Positions 24,302 to 28,403 of a stretch of 28,403 nt of DNA are shown one piece after another. Under the pieces are notes generated by a model. The model searched no databases, was not told where the DNA came from, and saw only the letters and a list, made by a program, of their open reading frames with translations. The position numbers were made by a program, and so were the translations under genes. This DNA is from an uncultured Eubacteriales bacterium (GTDB lineage: Bacteria > Bacillota > Clostridia > TANB77 > CAG-508), in the NCBI GenBank assembly GCA_902766085.1, contig CACXCH010000086.1:1-28403 (forward strand). The letters are read 5' to 3'. Numbering within the stretch: position 1 is the stretch's first letter; each line of letters opens with the position of its first letter.

Positions 24302-24330
24302 TTGCACAAGTGCAAAAAAAGTGGTAAAAT
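24302..24330 (+). promoter_or_regulatory. Promoter of the rpsF-ssb-rpsR operon, with dyad over the -35
   Basis: TTGCAC (24302-24307), a 17-bp spacer and TAAAAT (24325-24330) with extended TGG. The -35 is the left half of a perfect dyad TTGCAC-AA-GTGCAA (24302-24315). The start is near 24337, giving a leader of about 49 nt. The 5-bp hairpin GCTTA/TAAGC in the leader is too weak to call an S6:S18 autoregulatory motif. Confidence 0.65.
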
Positions 24331-24385
24331 AATTCTGTCCTTGCTTATCAAGAAGGTAAGCTATATCTATGAGGAGGTGAAAGAA

Positions 24386-24670
24386 ATGAATAAATATGAA
24401 AGCGTAATTATTGTAAAACCAACAGTTGATGATGAACACCTAAAAGAGCTTGAAAAAACATTTACTGACATAATTAACAAAGCTGGAAAATTTGAAAAAG
24501 TTGACGAAATGGGCAAACGTAAGCTTGCTTATGAAATCAAGAAGAATACAGAAGGAATTTATGTAGTATTTTATTTTGAAGCTGAACCAACTCTAATTGA
24601 AGAATTAGAGAGAAACTACAGAATAAACGATAACGTAATTAAATTTATTGATGTTAGAGTTGAAGAATAA
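24386..24670 (+). CDS. rpsF: 30S ribosomal protein S6
   Basis: 94 residues from ATG 24386, chosen because a near-perfect SD (GAGGAGGTGA, 24371-24380) precedes it. The frame is open further back to 24302 but overlaps the promoter. S6 signatures: MNKYESVIIVKPTVDDE at the start, GKRKLAYEIKKNTEGIYV in the middle, and IKFIDVRVEE at the end. It binds 16S rRNA as a dimer with S18, encoded two genes downstream. Confidence 0.97.
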   Translation: MNKYESVIIVKPTVDDEHLKELEKTFTDIINKAGKFEKVDEMGKRKLAYEIKKNTEGIYVVFYFEAEPTLIEELERNYRINDNVIKFIDVRVEE

Positions 24671-24710
24671 TTTTAACAAAAAAAGGGACCAATGAAAGGA
24701 ATATATAAAT

Positions 24711-25148
24711 ATGAACAAAGTAATTCTAATGGGTAGATTAACTAGAGACCCAGAAGTTAGATATACGCAAACTAACAATACTCTAGTAGCATCATTTTCA
24801 CTAGCAGTAAATAGAAGATTTACTAGAGAAGGTGATACAGTTACAGCTGATTTCTTTAATGTTACAGCTTGGAGCAAAACAGGAGAATTTGTTAGCAAAT
24901 ATTTCAAAAAAGGTCAACAAGTTGCGGTAGTCGGCAGACTACAAAATAGAAGCTGGGATGACCAAAATGGTCAAAAACACTATGCAACAGATGTTGTTGC
25001 AGAAGAAGTTTATTTTGCAGATAGTAAACGTTCTTCAGATGAAAGCAATTTTGACAATACATTTGGAAATAATGCGCAACAATCAAGTGCTGATTCAAAT
25101 GGAAATTCTGATTTTGAAGTTTCATCTGGCGATGATTTACCATTTTAA
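24711..25148 (+). CDS. ssb: Single-stranded DNA-binding protein
   Basis: 145 residues. An N-terminal OB fold (MNKVILMGRLTRDPEVRYT, then NVTAWSKTGEFVSKYFKKGQ and VVGRLQNRSW) is followed by a Ser/Asn-rich linker and the acidic tip GDDLPF, which recruits replication and repair partners. Its place between rpsF and rpsR is the classical bacterial arrangement. SD AAAGGAA precedes the ATG. Confidence 0.97.
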   Translation: MNKVILMGRLTRDPEVRYTQTNNTLVASFSLAVNRRFTREGDTVTADFFNVTAWSKTGEFVSKYFKKGQQVAVVGRLQNRSWDDQNGQKHYATDVVAEEVYFADSKRSSDESNFDNTFGNNAQQSSADSNGNSDFEVSSGDDLPF

Positions 25149-25178
25149 TTAAAATTTTAAGAACAGGGGGAAACAATA

Positions 25179-25454
25179 ATGGCAGAAAAAAGATTTAATA
25201 GAAGAAATAGAAATAATGACAGCGATGATGATTACAAAACAAGAAGAATAAGAAAAAAGGTATGCCCTTTATGTGCTGACAGAAATTTTGTTCTAGACTA
25301 CAAAAATCCAGAACAATTAAGAAAATTTGTCAACGAAAAAGGAAAGATTCTTCCAAGAAGAACAACAGGTGCTTGTGCAAAACATCAAAGAGATATTACA
25401 ACAGCAGTAAACAGATGCAGACATATAGCAATGTTACCATATTCACAAAACTAA
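25179..25454 (+). CDS. rpsR: 30S ribosomal protein S18 (zinc-binding form)
   Basis: 91 residues. The core is YKNPEQLRKFVNEKGKILPR, then TGACAKHQRDITTAVNRCRH and IAMLPY. Cys29 and Cys32 (CPLC) with Cys66 and His69 (CAKH) keep the metal-ligand set of the C+ form of S18. The N-terminus is Arg/Asn/Asp-rich. SD AGGGGGAAA precedes the ATG. It is last in the operon, closed by a terminator. Confidence 0.97.
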   Translation: MAEKRFNRRNRNNDSDDDYKTRRIRKKVCPLCADRNFVLDYKNPEQLRKFVNEKGKILPRRTTGACAKHQRDITTAVNRCRHIAMLPYSQN

Positions 25455-25470
25455 TTAAGAATTATTTAAT

Positions 25471-25500
25471 GGGGCTACTAAGAATGTAGCCTCTTTTTTT
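25471..25500 (+). terminator. Terminator of the rpsF-ssb-rpsR operon
   Basis: GGGGCTAC (25471-25478) pairs with GTAGCCTC (25486-25493), 8 bp with one G-U, around a 7-nt loop. Seven Ts follow (25494-25500). Confidence 0.93.
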
Positions 25501-25559
25501 GTTTAGAGATATTATATCACAAAAAGGATTTCCTTTTTATATGATTCCGAAACTATTTT

Positions 25560-25612
25560 ACACTATTTAGTGTCAAGGTTAATTTGATTTAAGAGCTTAT
25601 ATGTGGTATAAT
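25560..25612 (+). promoter_or_regulatory. Promoter and candidate operator of the metal ABC operon
   Basis: TTGATT (25584-25589), a 17-bp spacer and TATAAT (25607-25612) with extended TGG. Ten bases upstream of the -35 lies a perfect dyad ACACTA-TT-TAGTGT (25560-25573), a possible operator. A further dyad AAAAAGG-ATTT-CCTTTTT lies at 25521-25538. Neither matches the Zur or AdcR consensus I know. Confidence 0.6.
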
Positions 25613-25689
25613 GTGTGATATGAATTGCTAGAATACTCAGAAATCAAGGTTTTTTATTATTGCAAATCTTGATAAAAGGATTGATAAAT

Positions 25690-26583
25690 ATGAAAACAAA
25701 AAAGATCATTGCAACATTAATAATTGTGATCGCAATTATAAGTTTAATTATATATAGTAATTTTAACAAGAGAGAAAAACAAGACAAGGATAAAATAAAA
25801 ATTCTTACATCATTTTATCCAATTTACATTATGACTTTGAACATTACAAAAGGAGCGAATAATGTTGAAGTAAGCAATATGGCCGAAAAGTTAACAGGAT
25901 GCATACACGATTATACTTTAACTACAACTGATTTAAGAAAATTTGAAGACGCAGACATATTCATCCAAAACGGTGCTGGCCTTGAGAGTTTTACAGACAA
26001 AATTACAAGTTCCTATGGAAATGTAAAAATAATTAGTGCTGCAGAAAATGTAACAAATTTTATATATTCTGATGATGGTGAATCAAACTCTCATATTTGG
26101 TTAAGCATAGATAACTATAAAAACGAGGTACAAGAGATTGCAAATGAATTATCAAAAATTGATTCTAAAAATGCAGACACATATTTAGAAAATTGTAATT
26201 CATATTTACAAAAGTTAGATGAATTACAAGAAAAATTTAAACAACTAAATCTTCAGAATCAGAAAGCAATATGCTTAAATGAATCATTAGAATATTTGTT
26301 AAGAGAAAATAATATTGACGAAACACTTGTTGAAACCGATCACGAGCAAGCTTCAATATCAGCCAAAATGGTAAAAGACATAATTTCAAAAATGAATGAA
26401 GAAAATATTGATGCAATTTTTATTGACAAGAATGATTCTGATAAGTTAGCATTAGTCTTACAAAATGAAACAGATGCAAAAATATATGTGTTAGACTCAG
26501 GAATGAATGGGAAAGAGGACTTAAACTCATATATAGAAACTATGACAAAAAATTATGAAATATTAAAAGAATTGGAAAAATAG
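25690..26583 (+). CDS. Zinc/manganese ABC transporter substrate-binding protein (atypical)
   Basis: 297 residues from ATG 25690, with AAAAGGA (25674-25680) nine bases upstream. The frame opens earlier at TTG 25660 but without an SD. It has the cluster A-I metal-binding protein (ZnuA/AdcA/TroA) pattern: ILTSFYPIYIMTLNITKGA (39-57), His73 in CIHDYTLT, NGAGLESF (94-101) and His135 in SHIWLS. Two oddities occur. The N-terminal hydrophobic segment (about 6-22) is not followed by a lipobox cysteine, so it is probably anchored by an uncleaved helix. The third ligand His, expected near 197, is replaced (CLNESLEYL). Asp269 (VLDSG) may be the acidic ligand. No His-rich loop is present. It is the first gene of a three-gene uptake operon. 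Confidence 0.85.
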   Translation: MKTKKIIATLIIVIAIISLIIYSNFNKREKQDKDKIKILTSFYPIYIMTLNITKGANNVEVSNMAEKLTGCIHDYTLTTTDLRKFEDADIFIQNGAGLESFTDKITSSYGNVKIISAAENVTNFIYSDDGESNSHIWLSIDNYKNEVQEIANELSKIDSKNADTYLENCNSYLQKLDELQEKFKQLNLQNQKAICLNESLEYLLRENNIDETLVETDHEQASISAKMVKDIISKMNEENIDAIFIDKNDSDKLALVLQNETDAKIYVLDSGMNGKEDLNSYIETMTKNYEILKELEK

Positions 26584-26591
26584 AAACTATA

Positions 26592-26633
26592 GAAAGGAAA
26601 TTGTTCTAGCAACAATTTGAAATGAAAATATGA
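26592..26633 (+). promoter_or_regulatory. Hairpin between SD and start, with three-codon upstream ORF
   Basis: The SD-like GAAAGGA (26592-26598) is 31 nt from ATG 26630, too far for direct use. Between them AAATTGTT (26598-26605) and AACAATTT (26611-26618) form a perfect 8-bp hairpin that would bring the SD close. The mini-ORF ATG AAA ATA TGA (26622-26633) ends so that its TGA overlaps the ATG of the ATPase gene, a layout suited to termination-reinitiation. Confidence 0.5.
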
Positions 26634-27355
26634 AAGAAGCTTGTGGACTTCACTGTACAAAAATTGAAAACATTTCTGTAAAACTTGAGGACCAAGATAT
26701 ATTAAAAAATGTATCTTTTGAAATTTATTGCGGACAACTTTCAATGATAATTGGAAAAAATGGGGCAGGAAAATCTACACTATTAAAAGCCATTTTAAAC
26801 GAAATCAAGCATACAGGAAAAGTTGAATTCTTTGATATGAAGAAAAATAAACAAGAAAAAATAAAAATAGGCTATGTACCACAAAGTCTTAACATTGAAA
26901 GAAATATGCCAACAACTGTATATGATATGTTTGCATCATACATATCTAATTCACCTGTATGGCTAAAAAAAGACAAAAAAGTTTATAATATAGTTTTAGA
27001 AAATTTGCAAAAGTTTGGGGCACAAGATTTAATCGAAAAAAGGGTTGGAAACTTATCTGGAGGAGAGTTACAAAGAGTTCTACTTGCAATAGCAACAACT
27101 CCAATTCCTAACTTGTTAATCCTAGATGAGCCAGTGTCAGGAATTGATGTAAATGGGATAAAAGAATTTTACGAAATGTTATCAAAACTAAAAAATAAGT
27201 ATGATATGTCAATAATTTTAGTATCACACGACTTCAATTTAGTAAAGAAATTTGCAGATAAAGTTATCTTACTTGACAAAAAAGTAATAAAAGAGGGAAA
27301 AGCTGAAGAAGTATTTAGCTCAAAAGAATTTATAGAAAGATTTGGAGAAATTTAA
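26630..27355 (+). CDS. Metal ABC transporter ATP-binding protein (ZnuC-like)
   Basis: 241 residues. Walker A GKNGAGKST (42-50), Q-loop in YVPQS (about 82-86), signature LSGGE (142-146), Walker B LLILDEP (162-168) and the switch VSHD near 200. The N-terminus ACGLHCTKIENISVK is typical of clostridial ZnuC-type proteins. It energises the uptake system made by its two neighbours. The stop shares one base with the start of the permease gene (TAATG), so the two are translationally coupled. The region upstream of the start is unusual (see separate entry). Confidence 0.95.
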   Translation: MKEACGLHCTKIENISVKLEDQDILKNVSFEIYCGQLSMIIGKNGAGKSTLLKAILNEIKHTGKVEFFDMKKNKQEKIKIGYVPQSLNIERNMPTTVYDMFASYISNSPVWLKKDKKVYNIVLENLQKFGAQDLIEKRVGNLSGGELQRVLLAIATTPIPNLLILDEPVSGIDVNGIKEFYEMLSKLKNKYDMSIILVSHDFNLVKKFADKVILLDKKVIKEGKAEEVFSSKEFIERFGEI

Positions 27356-28200
27356 TGGATATTATTTACAATATAATCGAAACTATTATACCATTTGACT
27401 TTATGAAATATAATTTTATGAAAAATGCACTCATAGCAATTATACTAATATCGCCACTTTTTGCTATGCTAGGAACATTGATAGTTAACAACAAAATGGC
27501 CTTTTTTTCTGATGCACTAGGCCACTCAGCATTAGCAGGTATTGCACTTGGAGCAATGCTTGGAATAACAAATATAAATGTTTCAATGATTTTATTCGCA
27601 ATTATTTTTGCAATATTGCTAAACATAGTAAAGAATAAAACAACATACGGAGCGGATACAATTATAAGTGTGTTTTCATCAATTGCAATAGCAATTGGAC
27701 TTGCAATATTGGCGCAATCTGGGGAATTTAATAAATATTCAAGCTATCTAGTTGGAGATATTTTAAGCATCACCAAAGAAGAAATTTTATATTTATTTAT
27801 TGCATTTATTATGGTATTAATATTTTGGTACTTTTTTTTCAACAAATTAAATGCTATTTCAATAAATACAATGTTAGCAAAAAGCAAGGGAATAAACGTA
27901 AAATTATATGACAACTTATTTGCCGTAATTATTGCTATTATTGTTATGCTTTCAATCAGATGGATAGGAATATTATTAATAAACTCAATGATAATCTTGC
28001 CAGTAGCATCAAGTAGAAATACTTCAACTAACATGAGAAACTATTATTTAATGTCCATTATATATGCACTTACTTCAGGAATTGCGGGACTAATAATTTC
28101 ATATTACACTAATATACCAACAGGACCAATGATAGTAATAATATCAGGAATAATTTACTTTTTAACATTTGGCACAAAAAAGATAAGAAAGCTCAGCTAA
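27355..28200 (+). CDS. Metal ABC transporter permease (ZnuB-like)
   Basis: 281 residues with about eight membrane helices, typical of the ABC-3 family. FFSDALGHSALAGIALGAML (about 49-68) is the family hallmark near the coupling region, and VASSRNTSTNMRN follows late helices. It forms the channel for the zinc- or manganese-type metal delivered by the upstream binding protein. It overlaps the ATPase gene by one base. After its stop lie AT-only inverted and direct repeats (28195-28265, AGCTAATGAAA repeated), with no good terminator. Confidence 0.95.
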   Translation: MDIIYNIIETIIPFDFMKYNFMKNALIAIILISPLFAMLGTLIVNNKMAFFSDALGHSALAGIALGAMLGITNINVSMILFAIIFAILLNIVKNKTTYGADTIISVFSSIAIAIGLAILAQSGEFNKYSSYLVGDILSITKEEILYLFIAFIMVLIFWYFFFNKLNAISINTMLAKSKGINVKLYDNLFAVIIAIIVMLSIRWIGILLINSMIILPVASSRNTSTNMRNYYLMSIIYALTSGIAGLIISYYTNIPTGPMIVIISGIIYFLTFGTKKIRKLS

Positions 28201-28328
28201 TGAAAAATTTTATTTTTAATAAAAATATAAAATTTAGCTAATGAAAGTTTTTATTTTTATAAAAAGACAGGAGAGACTAGATAACCAAAATTTCTATGGC
28301 TGAGCTTATGAAACTAAAAAATAAAAAT

Positions 28329-28402
28329 GCAGGTGTAGTTCATCGGTAGAATGTCGCCTTCCCAAGGCGAATAGGTGGGTCCGACTCCCATCATCTGCTC
28401 CA
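28329..28402 (+). tRNA. tRNA-Gly (anticodon CCC)
   Basis: A complete cloverleaf is seen. The acceptor GCAGGTG (28329-28335) pairs with CATCTGC (28392-28398), with one G-U. The D stem is GTTC/GAAT. The anticodon stem TCGCC/GGCGA (28354-28358 / 28366-28370) encloses the loop TTCCCAA with anticodon CCC at 28361-28363. The T stem is GTGGG/CCCAT. The discriminator is T (28399), as usual for bacterial tRNA-Gly, and CCA is encoded (28400-28402). It reads GGG codons. Confidence 0.97.
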
Positions 28403-28403
28403 G

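Noticed and set aside
24337..24385. S6:S18 autoregulatory RNA motif in the rpsF leader
   Set aside because: Only a weak 5-bp hairpin is seen, and I could not find the conserved CCG-type bulge expected for that motif.

Overview
The window is about 28.4 kb of very AT-rich DNA. The genes have Shine-Dalgarno (SD) sites of the AGGAGG type, consensus sigma-A promoters (TTGACA / TATAAT, 17-bp spacers), AGA-rich arginine usage, and an rpsF-ssb-rpsR operon. This gene content points to a low-GC Bacillota, most likely an uncultured anaerobic member of Clostridia. No species can be named from the sequence alone. Most of the window is ordinary chromosome, with a few accessory islands.

Left end (1-5726): a broken IS481-like transposase remnant, a 55-residue membrane ORF that may be translated from a leaderless mRNA, and a membrane-anchored WG-repeat protein with its own consensus promoter. 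A co-directional run follows: a PLP enzyme of the methionine gamma-lyase/aluminium-resistance family, a HI0933-type flavoprotein and a YigZ/IMPACT protein.

Middle (5727-15973): a GH13 alpha-amylase-like gene whose base composition is clearly foreign, with its own promoter and terminator; a family 4 uracil-DNA glycosylase and a GltD-like Fe-S/FAD oxidoreductase; a 43-bp tandem repeat; an unrecognised protein with a HExxH zinc-protease motif; a large multi-pass membrane protein resembling GT-C glycosyltransferases; two pseudouridine synthases (RluD-like and RluB-like); and a replication-relaxation-like winged-helix protein driven by a promoter buried in the 3' end of rluB.

Right (15974-28402): a 46-bp perfect palindrome ends the previous gene and the convergent minus-strand VirD4/TraG-like coupling ATPase, which has no relaxase or type IV secretion genes beside it. 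Then come a SpoVB/MurJ-like flippase, two paralogous mini XRE regulators, L-lactate dehydrogenase, LemA, MtaB (tRNA methylthiotransferase), rpsF-ssb-rpsR, a zinc/manganese-type ABC uptake operon (binding protein, ATPase, permease), and a tRNA-Gly(CCC) at the edge.

The most interesting candidate system is the adjacent pair of a replication-relaxation-like protein and an orphan conjugation-type coupling ATPase. Other points worth a second look are the HExxH protein, a three-copy dispersed intergenic element, the structured leader of mtaB, an apparent hairpin-bridged ribosome binding site with a three-codon upstream ORF at the ABC ATPase gene, and an atypical metal-binding protein lacking both a lipobox and one expected ligand histidine.
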